This document shows, piece by piece, positions 11,450 through 23,014 of a stretch of 64,000 nucleotides of DNA. Both the position numbers and the translations under genes were made by a program. Source of the stretch: Azadirachta indica (Eukaryota; Streptophyta; Magnoliopsida; Sapindales; Meliaceae); NCBI GenBank assembly GCA_022749755.1, contig CM040452.1, forward strand, positions 11,860,350-11,924,349. Reading direction: 5' to 3'. Numbering within the stretch: the first letter of the stretch is position 1; every line of letters begins with the position of its first letter. Under the pieces are notes generated by a model. The model had not been told where the DNA came from. It was given only the letters and a program-made list of their open reading frames with translations, and searched no databases.

Positions 11450-12890
11450 ACTGTGTTATAAGTCACTACGATTACGATAAGTTAAAAAAAGTTTTTGATG
11501 TGAAAAATAATAATTATGTTTCCTTCTTTGTCAAAATTTATTTTTATAATACCGATCTTAAGTCACTACGGTAATGATGTAGTATCGCGAAAGGCGGTGA
11601 TAGAATACGGTGAATATTAGAGTATTAAATCAAATTTTCTTACTATCTTTTATGTTATTGAGTTTTTGAGAGTTTATAATTTAAATTCAATCTTTAAAAC
11701 AAAATATTAGAGTTCATCGAACTAAACAATCTTGGGGTTTTGTATTATAAGAAAATTGAGAATAAAATTAGCAATAAAAGAAATATGAAATAAATTTTGA
11801 GTATTACAAGTAGAGTTTAAAGTAAACCTTGTACAAGCACACTCATTGTAGCTTTAAGTTATTTATAAAAAATAATTAATTTTATAATACCGATCTTAAG
11901 TCACTGTGGCAATAATATAGTATCGTTAAAGGCAGTGATAGAATATGGTAAACATTAGAGTATTAAACTAGATTTTCTTACTCTCTTTTATGTTATTGAG
12001 TTTCTGAGAGTTTATAAATTCAATTTAGTCTTTAAAAGAGAAGATTAGAGTTCATCAAAACGAAAATCTTGGGGTTTTGCATTATAAGAAATTTGAGAAT
12101 AAAATTAGCAACAAAGGAAATATGAAATAAATTTTGAGTATTAAAATTAGAGTTCAAAGTGAACCCTATACAAGCACACTCATTGTACCTTTAAGTTATT
12201 TATAAAAATAATTAATTTTATAATACCAATATTAAGTCACCACAGTAATGATGTGATATGGTGAAAGGCGGTGATAGAATACCGTGAACATTAGAGTATT
12301 AAACCAGCTTTCTTACTCTCTTTTATGTTATTGAGTTTTTGAGAGTTTATAAATTAAATTTAATCTTTAAAACAAAATATTAGAGTTCATCGAAATAAAA
12401 AATCTTGTGGTTTCATATTATAAGAAAATTGAGAAGAAAAGTCGTAATAAAAGAAATAAAAAATAAATTTTGAGTATTACAATTAGAGTTCAACGTGAAC
12501 CCTATACAAGCACACTCATTGCACTTTTAAGTTATTTATAAAAATAATTAATTTTATAATACTAATCTTAAGTCACTGTAGCAATGATTTGGTATCGTGA
12601 AAGGCGATAATAAAATACAGTAAATATTAGAGTATTAAATCAAATTTTCTTACTCTCTTTTATATTATTAAGTTTTTGAGAGTTTATAAATTAAATTCAA
12701 TCTTTAAAACAAAAGATTAGAGTTCATCAGAATGAAAAATCTTGGGGTTTTGTATTATAAGAAAATTGAGAATAAAATTTGTAATAAAAAAAATATGAAA
12801 TAAATTTTCAGTATTAAATTTAGAGTCCAAAGTGAACCCTATGCGAGCACACTCATTGCAACTTTAATTTATTGATAAAATAATTAAAAA
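11450..12890. repeat. Tandem array, four units of about 333 bp
   Basis: Each unit begins with a variant of TTTATAATACCGATCTTAAG (at about 11552, 11881, 12218 and 12554). It continues through shared blocks: a GAAAGGCGGTGATAGAATAC segment, CTTACTCTCTTTTATGTTAT, AATCTTGGGGTTTT and CAAGCACACTCATTG. Unit spacing is 329-337 bp. A partial copy of the TAAGTCACTACG segment appears at about 11460, so the array probably starts with a truncated unit. Units differ by scattered substitutions, so the array is not fresh. No coding frame spans it. Confidence 0.9.
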
Positions 12891-13455
12891 AAATGGTTCT
12901 CAATATTCATAATGATCTTTTTCTACATCTATTTATTAATTTACAATAACAAGAATCATGACCTCAATCAAAATCACAAATCATTCAAATCATTTTTGGA
13001 GTAATTAAAACCCTCAATCATCACATTTTGCATTATTTTGATATTAATTCTTTGTATTTTTCTCCATGAATGTTTAAGCTTTATAAAACATTATTAATAA
13101 GAAAGAAAGATATATAATATTTTTTATATGTAAAGATTTTCGAACAAACATGAATAATTAGTGATTTTAAGTCACAATAACTATTTTGATATCTAATTTA
13201 TAACTATATCATGATATATATTTAACAAGTGATTTATATATAAAGATATTTGGAGCTACATAGAGCAGACATTATTTAGTGGGTTATAGTTTTGTTCAGG
13301 AATGGATCAAGAATATTCTGAGTATACTATTTTATACCATTTTTCAAGCCCAACATATTTAATATTTTAAAAGTCTATTTTTTTTTTAACATTTTCTTCG
13401 CTTTACATTTTGATTTTGACATTGTACCACCACATTACTGAAAAGCTATTCATAT

Positions 13456-13486
<31 letters not shown>

Positions 13487-13865
13487 CTTCTTGGTCAGTT
13501 TATTATAATTATTTTTTAATTCAATAACTTCTTGTTTTATATATGCAGAGAAATCTTCTTCGACTTTCTCGCTTGCTTTCTTACAGGATGACCATTGATT
13601 AATTGGTGGTGAATGAGCAGGACTGGACTGCCAATGAACAAGTAATTTAGTTAATTAATTGATTGCTAATAAATATTTAGGCTTGCAGCCTTTTACTAAT
13701 TGAATAATTATTCTCTCGTATTAATTAGTAATTTGTCTTTGAGATTTCATATCTTGGTAGAATTTTTGTGAATTGTAACTATAATAGACTTGTAAATTAA
13801 TGAAAGTGATGTTAAAATTCGTTTCAAGTTTCCTTTCTTTGACATATTTTGCCTATTTTAACTAT

Positions 13866-13892
13866 TATTTATTTATTTATTTATTTATTTAT
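13866..13892. repeat. (ATTT)n microsatellite
   Basis: About seven tandem ATTT units precede a T-rich run. No regulatory role is evident. Confidence 0.85.
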
Positions 13893-13929
13893 ATTTTTTA
13901 TTATACATTATGGTTTAAATGACCACCAT

Positions 13930-14625
13930 GTGTATTGTTATGGGTAAATCTTAAATGTCTACGTGGCATCTACGAAGAAACCACGACGGCTACAGTGTGA
14001 CAGAAGATGGAAGACGTGATCAAAACCTATATGGAATAACCGTGTTAGTAATAACGACCGGATTGATAATATAAACGAACTACCATGGTATAAAGCAGTG
14101 TTTGGAGTATTGGCTTTAACCCTAAAACCACGTCCAGAACCCACGACGTGACATGGTTCCAATAATACTGCAAATGCGCTATGTAACTTTTGATCACTTA
14201 GACGTGGCGTCCGTGGCCAAAAGGCTATATATGATGACATTGTGGACTAATAATGCGATGGCACGTAGCTGGAACCACCGCGATAGCCAATTGCAGCGTG
14301 ATGTGTAGAACGGAGGGCAGTGGAAATCTCGTGGGAGTGACGCCAACGCGCCGAAGTGGCGCTTACAGACCCTCGTGTAATATACAGTGGTCATGTGAGA
14401 GAAATTTTTGGAGGAAAACTTTTCTTTTTCTCACCTGTATAAACCCCAAGCTACCCCTAAGCAAAAGGTTTCGACTCTCTTACTCTCTCTAGAAAACACA
14501 CGCGCACTTAATGTAGCTCACTTGAAACCATTTTCTCCAGTGTATCTTGGCCTCACTTGATCGTTGGAGGACAATTCGCCGGTGACACCGCCGGCATCCA
14601 CTAACCTATTTGTGTTTTACAGGGA
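13930..14625 (+). mobile_element. Probable solo or truncated Ty3/gypsy LTR
   Basis: This block is clearly more GC-rich than its surroundings and has several ACGTGG boxes. A TATA box (TGTATAAACCCC, about 14438) is followed by a CT-rich stretch, and then by ACTTGATCGTTGGAGG .. ATTCGCCGG .. ACACCGCCGG, ending near TTTTACAG at 14621. This order is the R-U5 pattern of many plant gypsy LTRs, whose usual signature is ACTTGAGCGTCGGAG. A related signature sits at 16079 (+), and in reverse at 35060 inside the LTR of the gypsy element. No gag or pol follows, and I could not find a second LTR or target duplication. The left edge is approximate. Confidence 0.5.
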
Positions 14626-15299
14626 TCTACCAACACAACGCTGACAACTATTGACTCGACAAAACAACCCAGCGACAAGCCCTCACGTCTGTACTATTCT
14701 CTTGCTAAAGCAGACCCTTTACTCTGCCATAGATGCGCTTTCCCATAAAAGTTGATAAATTATGTTTGTTAATTGAATTTATCCTACGTGGCGTACACGT
14801 GGCTATAGGAAGAATTTTAGCGTTAATATATATATAGAAATCAATATCATTATAATTGCTGATAGATTACAGTTTAATAGTCAATTTATATTAATACTAA
14901 ATTTTTTTAATGATGAAAATTGTATAATATTATAAAAAGCAAGCCACTAATATTTTAACAATAATGAAAATTATGTGTTATGGGAATAAATTGGTTTGTC
15001 ACATGGTACTAGTTATAGGGATTTACGTGGCGAGCCTCTATCGCAGTCATGACCCACTGTAATATGCATGGTAAAATTAGGTTGTAGAAGCTCGATGTTT
15101 TGGGATTTGAAAAAACTTTAACATAAATTTAAAGAAAAAGAAGATTATAAGGGTAATAAATGGTCGAGTAAATCCTGCTTAAGGGTGAGATGGCCAAAAG
15201 GTGAAGTTAACTAGTGTGGCATCATCACCATCCTCTAAAGAATGTCGTGATCGTAAAGATAATGATACGTAATCTAAATACTGCAAAAAAATAAATTAT

Positions 15300-15750
15300 G
15301 CATGGATATGGTTTAATTCGAACCTGATTTTGTCAAAATCGGCTTAAACCAGAAAAATTCAAATTTTTCTTTTTTTGAAACTAGGATTGAACCGAATAGA
15401 AGTAGAAACTAGACCTGAACTGGACGAACATATTTTAAATTGAACAGAATCGATCGATTCTAGTCCAGTTCGGTTCATTTTTTCAATTTTTCATTTTTAT
15501 TATTATTTTTTAAAAATCATCACAAAATAACATTGTTATTCAATATGTATATAAAATGACATAAATAAAATAATTAAAAAAATTTCCAATCCGTTTTGTA
15601 TTTTTTAGGTCAATACCAAAATCAAATTGAAAAAATTCGGTTTTCTAAAAATTAAAATCGAACCGGAGCAAATAAAAACTAAAATTATACCGAGCCCTTC
15701 GGTTTAAGTCTGATCTAATCCAATTTTCTAGTTTTTTCGTCCACTCCTAA
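15300..15750. mobile_element. Degenerate GGTTCGGTTT-rich element (hAT-like remnant)
   Basis: The stretch is rich in TTCGGTT/AACCGAA words in both orientations (TTCGAACCTG, GAACCGAAT, CAGTTCGGTTC, AACCGGAGC, CTTCGGTTTAAG) and ends in TCCACTCCTAAG. Such blocks are common plant non-autonomous elements whose ends resemble hAT termini (TGCTCACCCCTA). A sister block is at 19755-20107. The termini are too decayed to show a target duplication. Confidence 0.35.
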
Positions 15751-15889
15751 GATTAACCCAATTTTTTTATTTACTTCTAAGATTAATAAGCATTAAGCAT
15801 GCAATTTAAATAAATAACAGATACGTTTCTTTTCAAAGAAAACATAAAGAGGTTCAAGAGAGAAAGTAAATATATAAATTCTGCAATCA

Positions 15890-16140
15890 CCCGTGGTTGG
15901 ACTTAATGAATTACGTGAGATCTTTATTAGCACCAACATGCAACAGTGGGCATATATAAATTGCAAAAAGAGAGAAAAAAATATTATTTTTATCATTTCT
16001 TGCACACAAGAAAAACAAATTCTTAAAAAAGTCCTGCAAAGAATTTTAGTGATTCTTTTCTCCAATGTGATGAAAATTGACTTGAGCATTGGAGAGTATT
16101 CGCCTGTTATACCACCGGTACTCACTGATGTTTTCTAGTG
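15890..16140 (+). mobile_element. Degenerate gypsy LTR R-U5 fragment
   Basis: A TATA-like CATATATAAATTG at about 15952 is followed at 16079 by GACTTGAGCATTGGAGAG .. ATTCGCCTG .. ACCACCGG. The order and spacing match the fragment at 14540. The two are related but not near-identical, so they are probably separate old LTRs. No retrotransposon coding sequence lies between them. Confidence 0.45.
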
Positions 16141-16566
16141 TTTCAAGTGTCTTGTTTAAAATTGAAATCAAGTCAAATCCAAAAGTTCTGTCATAACTGA
16201 TGTGTCCCTTATAATATAAAAATTGTGTTTGTTGACTAGAATCTAACTTGTATAGCGTTAACATGCCAATGAGTTCATTCTCAAGTACACGTGATGCCCA
16301 CATAGCAACAGTAGTGAGTTTCTAGCATCAACATTGTGAAAATAATTTTCTCAATCTATACTTATTCTTTATATAATTGTTACTAAAAAATAGATTGTTT
16401 TATAGTTGTCTAAGGGTTTTAGACTAGGATTGCACATTTCTGAAATTAAGTTATTGTATCTTATAGAATAAATTATTGTAAAATTAGATTTGCACTATAA
16501 TATGATATTAGAAGGAGAAAATCTTTTTTTAAAGAGTGGTGATAGAGGTACCTTGTGATCATTGGT

Positions 16567-16779
16567 ACAGGGGGAGAGTCGTTAAGACTTGGGAAGAGAT
16601 TTTTTTTATTATAATATTTATATTTTACTCATTTTTTAGGTTTATATATAGTTTGACTCCTAACTTTACAAATTTATTCATTTACCCTTAATTTATTAAT
16701 TGTTTTTAAAATATTAACCGACTAATTTTATTTTTTAAATATTTTGGTCCCCTTTAGTTATCCATTGGCTCTCCCCTAA
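16567..16779. mobile_element. 213-bp MITE with hAT-type ends
   Basis: The element begins ACAGGGGGAGAGTC and ends GGCTCTCCCCTAA. These are imperfect terminal inverted repeats resembling the CAGGGG..GAGCC ends of plant hAT elements. Flanking 8-mers TCATTGGT (16559-16566) and TCACTGGG (16780-16787) match at 6 of 8 positions, as expected of an aged 8-bp hAT target duplication. There is no coding capacity. Confidence 0.5.
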
Positions 16780-16787
16780 TCACTGGG

Positions 16788-19750
16788 GACTTGAGCGAGC
16801 CTCCTTAGTAAAAAAAAAAAAAACTTTTATTTAAATATATTTTGTAAATTGAGAATATTTATTTAAATTTAAAATTAGCTCTCATAAAATCTATAAACTT
16901 GATCTCTCAATTTCTAATCCTTTGATTTTTAAGTACAAAATATTCATAAAATTTCTCTTATAAATTTTTCTTTTTTGAACTTGTTTAATGGAAATTAAAA
17001 GAAATGTGCAACAAAAATTGAATAATTTACTATAAAAATTTTTATTTTTTTCTTTAAAATTTTTAAATTTTATCTAGATTTGGTGTTAGAACTTCAATAG
17101 TAAGGTTTGGAGTTTTCAAGTTTTGTATAAAGAGATTTCAAATTTGTTATTTTATTTATTATTTATTATTTATTATTGAATCTTCATTTTTTCCTGACTT
17201 GTTGAATATGTGAGGAAAAAAAGTAAATTTAGGAATTAATTTATACTCTCGTAAAAAAATGAAAAGAAAAACCTGAGAACTCAAATCTTTGTTCTCAATT
17301 TTTTTAGCATCTATGAATCACCTATAATAAGGCACTTTTAATAGTAATAATCAAACCTAAATTAATTATAATTTTTCTCTTAATCCTATTTGAACGACAT
17401 GCAATATATAAGTTAAGAACTTGAACTTCAATGCACAATATGATATTTTATAACATTTAAAACAAATATTTCAACTTTTTTCAACAGAAGTCCAAATTTT
17501 TGTTTTTAACTAAAATATAACCATATCAAAGATTTTATTTCTTACGTTTTACTAATCCTATGTTGCATATTTTCCTCTAAGAATTAATTCATGATACAAT
17601 AAGTATAAATAATTTTATGTAGAGATTTATTTAAACAAGTGCACATTTTGTTCTATGCAATTTCCTATTGCTTTCTAATTGTACGCACAAGCACAAACAT
17701 AACAATACGAATGAGAATACGAATGCTATATAATAATACAAAATAACTAATACTTACAGCACAATACCATCGGCCTATTTAAGCACATACTTTTTATCAA
17801 AATTCAAATTTAAATTCCTCCAACGGCTACGGAATAATGTATTAGCCACATGGCACCACATAATTCCTTCCCGCCACCTCGTAAATTTCGGTATAACCAA
17901 TCAAATTTCCCGTTTATTCTCTCCAAATTTCATTTTTCTATTTCAGTTTAATTACCGCACCACCCAATCCTTGTATACACAACACTCCATACATTTTTCC
18001 TCACGCTCCATTTTGCAGCGCGTACACTCCACATCCCTATGGCATTAAGCTGTGGACGGTTTCATTTTTTTATTCAATTTCTAATTTTCTGAAAATAAAA
18101 TAAATTTTGTACTGTATTAAAAATTAAAAAAAATAGAAATAATCTATTTTTCCAATATTATTTTTAATTAAGATCAAATTTCAAAGAAATTCAAAGTCAA
18201 AAAGGAGAAAGAAGATGTGTGAACGCGCCAAAAATCGGGTGAGTTCGGTAATGTGCAGAGTATGCAGCTCGGCTAAGCTTAATGTAAGACAATCGCGCGA
18301 ATATGTGGCAATTGACTATTGGCTTTCAGCGTTTATTGGCTGAGCCGCGAAAATTCGCTACTTTCAAAATAAATTAAGGAGAAAAATAAAATCACAAAAA
18401 CAAAAAATATATATATACGGTAGGGCTCCTTTCTTCAAGTTGCGTGTGGACGAAACTGCCCCTGTATAATTGCAATAATTGCAACCTATACGACTTACAT
18501 GGTTTAGCGTCACAGGGTTTTGTATTTTCGTTTCGTATCCATAATCTCCCTTTATTTTGCGTTATACACCCAAATTTTGAAATTACTGTATTACGGTTGG
18601 AAATGATTATGAATTTTTATTTAAAACATTAAAAAGGAAAACAAAAAAGTGATAAGTAACAAAAGTTAAATAATTGACATAAATGAGAGATAATTTAAAA
18701 TTTTATATTACTATGTGAGAAGAGGTAATGTTAAAAGTAATTATTATATCTGCATTATAATTAAATAAGAACTTAAAAGTAAATTTATCCTAATATTTTG
18801 TGATGTATGCGCAAGAAATAATAACAACGTTATTGTTTGAGAAGAGATAACTAGAGGCCAAATGTAAAAAATACTCGAGGCCAACTGTTAATGGCGTGTA
18901 AAGTCAAGTTTTGTTATTACTCACCTTAGGGTAAGAAGTGTTAGCTCCCAAGGTGAGTTTAAATTGACACTAGATGATTAAATTCATATGACCCTAAATT
19001 GTGGGCGTAATCTACAATGTAAAATTTCAGCTTAAGTCATTACATAAACAAACAATCAATAAAGGGATAGGCGAGAAAATTGTGGGCATAATTATCTTGT
19101 TTCCCTTAAAACTCATTATGATTATCCATTACTCGGATATCATACAAGTTGGTTCTCACCTTTACTTATACAAGCTCAAAATTAAAAGGAGACAGTAATG
19201 ATATTTTTAATATTATTGAAATTCTATTAAAACTCTATCTTATTAAAATTCTTTCTAAAAATTTTTCTCTAATTTAAGTATCAAAGAAATTTTTGTCAAG
19301 AAACCAATTTTTCTATGATTGTATTTCCTGTACAAGTTGCATTTACAATAAAGGAGAAGGATTGTTTATCGATATTAAGTTTCTCAAAAATTTGGTATCA
19401 ATAGTTATAAAAGAAAAAATTTGTAACGTTATTTATAATACGAATGGAATAAAACGTTATTAAACTATTTATATACTTTGAAGGAATTAAATAAGTATTA
19501 ATTAAAACATGTTATTATTTAAATCATCACTTTTAAAATTGTGTATTCGTATAAGCTAGTCTCTCTATTATTCCATTATCATGAACTGCATTTTTTAATT
19601 ATTGTAATTTATTTTACAACAATCAAAGGCTATATATCACAATTGTTGTTAAAAATATTATCCTAAAAAAATTTAATTTTTGAAATTCTTTTTTTTAATC
19701 TCCTAATACATTATAATTTTAGTCTTGGTTTTTTTTAACTCTTAATATAT
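16788..19750. other. Intergenic DNA with one orphan promoter-like module
   Basis: Mostly AT-rich, without a supported gene. The exception is 17850-18450, where GC content and known promoter words rise. No sizeable coding frame follows it, and the 62-codon frame at 18444 shows no protein character. Confidence 0.4.
18215..18420 (+). promoter_or_regulatory. Orphan promoter-like cluster: E2F-like site, CCAAT boxes, TATA
   Basis: GCGCCAAAA at 18225-18233 is the reverse of the canonical E2F site TTTTGGCGC. Two ATTGGC boxes (inverted CCAAT) lie near 18318 and 18337, followed by GCCGCGAAAATTCGC at about 18344. A TATATATATA box is at 18408. The order resembles promoters of S-phase genes, yet no gene is seen within 2 kb downstream. 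It may be a relic promoter, an RNA gene promoter or chance. Confidence 0.3.
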
Positions 19751-19754
19751 ATGT

Positions 19755-20107
19755 TCTTGTAGTTTTTAGGATCGAACAAATTCTGGTTTGGTTTGGTTCA
19801 ATTCCATCAACAAATCAATCCAAAAACAATTTGGTTTAAAATTAAAGTTAAAACTATGAACTGAATTTGGTGGTTTAGTTTGATTTAGATTCAATTTTAA
19901 TTTAACCTAATTTAAACTTTATAATTTTTAATTAAAAAATGAATAACAAATCTCAAAATTTTAACGTTTATAAAAAAGAAAAAACAAATTAGGAGTTTTA
20001 AGTTTAAATTTTAATTCAATTTATTTTAGTTTTTGGTTTATAAATCAAACCAAACTAATTACAACTACAAATCGATTGGTTCAGGTCAAAATTTTCTGCT
20101 CACCCTT
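19755..20107. mobile_element. GGTTTGGTTT-rich non-autonomous element (hAT-like remnant)
   Basis: The left part carries TCTGGTTTGGTTTGGTTCAA. The right part has AATCAAACCAAACTAATTAC, partly its inverse, and ends GGTTCAGGTC .. TTCTGCTCACCCTTAG, a typical hAT-like terminus. The left terminus is degraded (TTTTAGGATCGAAC). No transposase is present. Confidence 0.4.
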
Positions 20108-20744
20108 AGTCATTCTCTCATTAATATTATTTCCTTTATTGCAATTTGTATCTTATTCAAATATATATAATTATACATAATAATTATTATAAATTTTGAC
20201 ATAATTTGAGTTGCCAAAAATATTTTAGGTGGGAAACTCATTTTTTGGTGCCATGATGCCACTAGAGTTTAATTTTCAATGAACACTTTGAGAAAAAAAA
20301 TCATCTTTTGGTAATACAATTAGAAGATCTCATGATATGTTGTAAGAGGATTTTTTTGGGAATGGGCTATAATAGTGATAATATACTTTAAGAAATTTTT
20401 TTAAATGGGGTATTATTATTAATCTAAACTGCAATTACAATATTATTATTAAAAATATAAGGCGAATTAAAAAAACTCATTACAAATAAAAAGTTAAATA
20501 AAATTATAGTAGAAAAAGTTGTCATCAAATATAGTTTTTATAACAACAACATTACGCTTTTTAAGTAATATATTAAATTGATAAATGATAAATTATTTGG
20601 TATGGTAAAACTTGATATATTATATTGGAAGTAATATATCAAGTAATTGTATTATAAACACTCATTAGAACTACTAGATATTATCAGTAAATACTTTGGT
20701 TGGCTAAAATTATAATTACTAGGTTAAAATTCTTGCGATTTGAT

Positions 20745-22640
20745 GTTGTACCATAATCGAACAAATCATTCTAAAAGCATGTTAAAATTAATGAGAGTCA
20801 TCGCAAATAACTTACAATAAGAAAAAGTCATAATGAAAAAAATATTAAAGTTTGAAAGTTACTTTGAAACTATTGACTCAAATATCAAATAAAATTACAA
20901 TTATGAAATACGGCTACATCAAAATGATTAACTCTAATACTAACTAATACAACAGTTACAAAATAAAACCACTTCAAAACCTCTAATTGTAATACTAACT
21001 AAAACTAAAGTTGCAAAACAAGGTTACCTTGGGCCCTTTGTCTTTAATACAAACAACACTACAATTACAAAATAAAGCTACCTTAAAATTATTAATATTA
21101 ACATTACAGTTATAAAATAAGACTATCTTAGAATAATTAACTTAAATATTAACCAACACTTACAATTATAAATTAAGGTTACCTTAAAACCATTATTAAC
21201 TCAAATACCAACTAATGCTAGGTTACAAAATCAGAAATATTTGTGATTTAGAATTATATCTTATTAGAATATTACCTTGTTAGAGTTGAAAAGAGGTTAC
21301 TTCATATATATTATGATTTAAGGAAAGTCACTAGTAAAATATGTTATACTATGAAATGGTCACTTACAAGTATGTTATTATTTGACCAATCAATTACGGG
21401 TCATTTTAAAATGTGGAAAGAACATAATCTTGATTTTCAAATTTTTATTTTATTTCTTATACAAAAGTCTTTATAAGAATATTATTATAACAAAAATTCT
21501 TGTAAATATAGTATTTTACCCAAACCCTTACTTTCATCTTAAAAACAAGTTTAATGAGAAATAAACCAGAAAACTTCATAAGAAACCAAAACCTTGGGGG
21601 CGGGAGGGATGAAATATACCAAACTAGATGACCCCAACACTAATACAAAAAGTTCAGAACCAACAAAGTATCTTAATTAATAAATCATAATTAACAAATC
21701 CTTCTAAAAATGCATTAAAATTAACAAGGACTATTACAAATAAATTACAACTAGGCACAATCATAATTAAAGAATATTGCAATTTGAAAGCTACTTTGAG
21801 ATTATTGACTCAAATACTAACATACGTTACAGTTATAAAATAAGTCTATCAATAAAACTACCTCAGAATGTTGATTGTGATATTCGCTAACACTATAATT
21901 ATAAAATAAGTTACCTTACGACATTTGATTTTACCAATTAACACTATAGTTATCTAAAAAAACATTGATATTAATGCTATAGTTACAAAATAGAACTATC
22001 TCAGAACTATTAATATTAACACTACACCTAAAAACTAACAATATTTTAAAAATATTGATTCAAATACTAGCTAACACTTACAATTATAAAGTAAGGTTAG
22101 CTAGGAACCATTAATGTAAATACCAATTAGTACTACAATTATAAAGTAAGGTTAATTTAAAACCACCGAGTCAAATATCAATTAACACTATGACTATAAA
22201 ATCATAAATATTTGTCATTTCTCGTTATATTATAATAGAATATTGCCACGTTAGAGTTAAAGAAAGGCCACTTCATATACGTTATGATTTAAAGAAAGTT
22301 ATTAGTGAAATATGTTACAATTTCAAAGAATTGTCTCAGAGCCATGTTATCATTCAACTAACTAGTAATGAATTATCTCAAAATTAAGAAAGAATGCAAT
22401 CTTGGTTTTCAAAATTTTTATTTTACTTCTTACACAAAAGTCTTTATAAAAAAAAATTATTATAATAAAAATTCTATCTAAATACAAATTTTGTACCTAA
22501 ATCCCTACTTTCATCTTAAAACTAGTTTAATGAGAAATCTAACCAGAAACTTTGTAAGAAACTAAAACCTTTGGGAGTAAAATGTAAATACACCAAACTA
22601 TTTGGACCCCAACACCAATACGAAAAGTTCAAAACCCTGT
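20745..22640. repeat. Diverged tandem duplication (about 930-975 bp) with internal ~60-bp subrepeats
   Basis: Copy 1 (about 20745-21660) and copy 2 (about 21675-22635) share the same order of blocks: a TTCTAAAA..CATTAAAATTAA start, a subrepeat field, then ATTTGTGATTT, CACTTCATATA, ATTTTTATTTTA .. CACAAAAGTCTTTATAA, CCTACTTTCATCTTAAAA and a shared end AGTTCARAAC (21660 and 22635). Within each copy, units of about 60 bp recur (ATTAACTCAAATACTAACTA then ACACTACAATTATAAAATAA then GGTTACCTTAAAACC), roughly six or seven per copy. The array ends about 380 bp before the start codon of the PHD/GNAT gene. Confidence 0.8.
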
Positions 22641-23014
22641 GAGAGTTTTCGTATTCTGAGAGTGGCAATCTATGAGGGCTAGTTTGTCCATTGGGAAAAG
22701 CGATTGGTGTGCTTATCTCTCACAATCCCACAGCCTCTGTTTTCTTCTTCTTCTAACCAAGAAACCGACTTATGATACCCTCTTCGCTGTAGCTATTCTT
22801 TTTCTCTCTGAATCAAATCCTAATTAAACCCTAATTTTTCCTCTTTTAGATTCCTTTTGAAAACACCCAGATTCTACTATTCAATTCAAGCATATGCAAA
22901 TCAAACAATGAACACCTATATTAATAACCCACAAACGTTTTCCTAATTTGGGGAAGAAAATTGAAATTAATTTAGAAAAGACCGAAAAATCTAGTTTTTG
23001 GGTGGTAAGAAGAC
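22641..23014 (+). promoter_or_regulatory. Proximal promoter and 5' UTR of the PHD/GNAT gene
   Basis: The sequence becomes CT-rich (CACAATCCCACAGCCTCTG, then TTTTCTTCTTCTTCTAACC at about 22740), as plant leaders often do. It runs without an upstream ATG in good context to the start codon at 23015. No clear TATA box is seen. The boundary with the repeat array is at about 22640. Confidence 0.4.

Noticed and set aside
14000..14022. TGACAGAAGATGGAAGACGTG, reminiscent of miR156/157
   Set aside because: Only the first half matches, no hairpin partner is nearby, and it sits in LTR-like sequence.
13959..14394. Overlapping frames of 66-93 codons in the GC-richer block
   Set aside because: They lie in what looks like the U3 of a gypsy LTR, overlap on both strands and have no domain.
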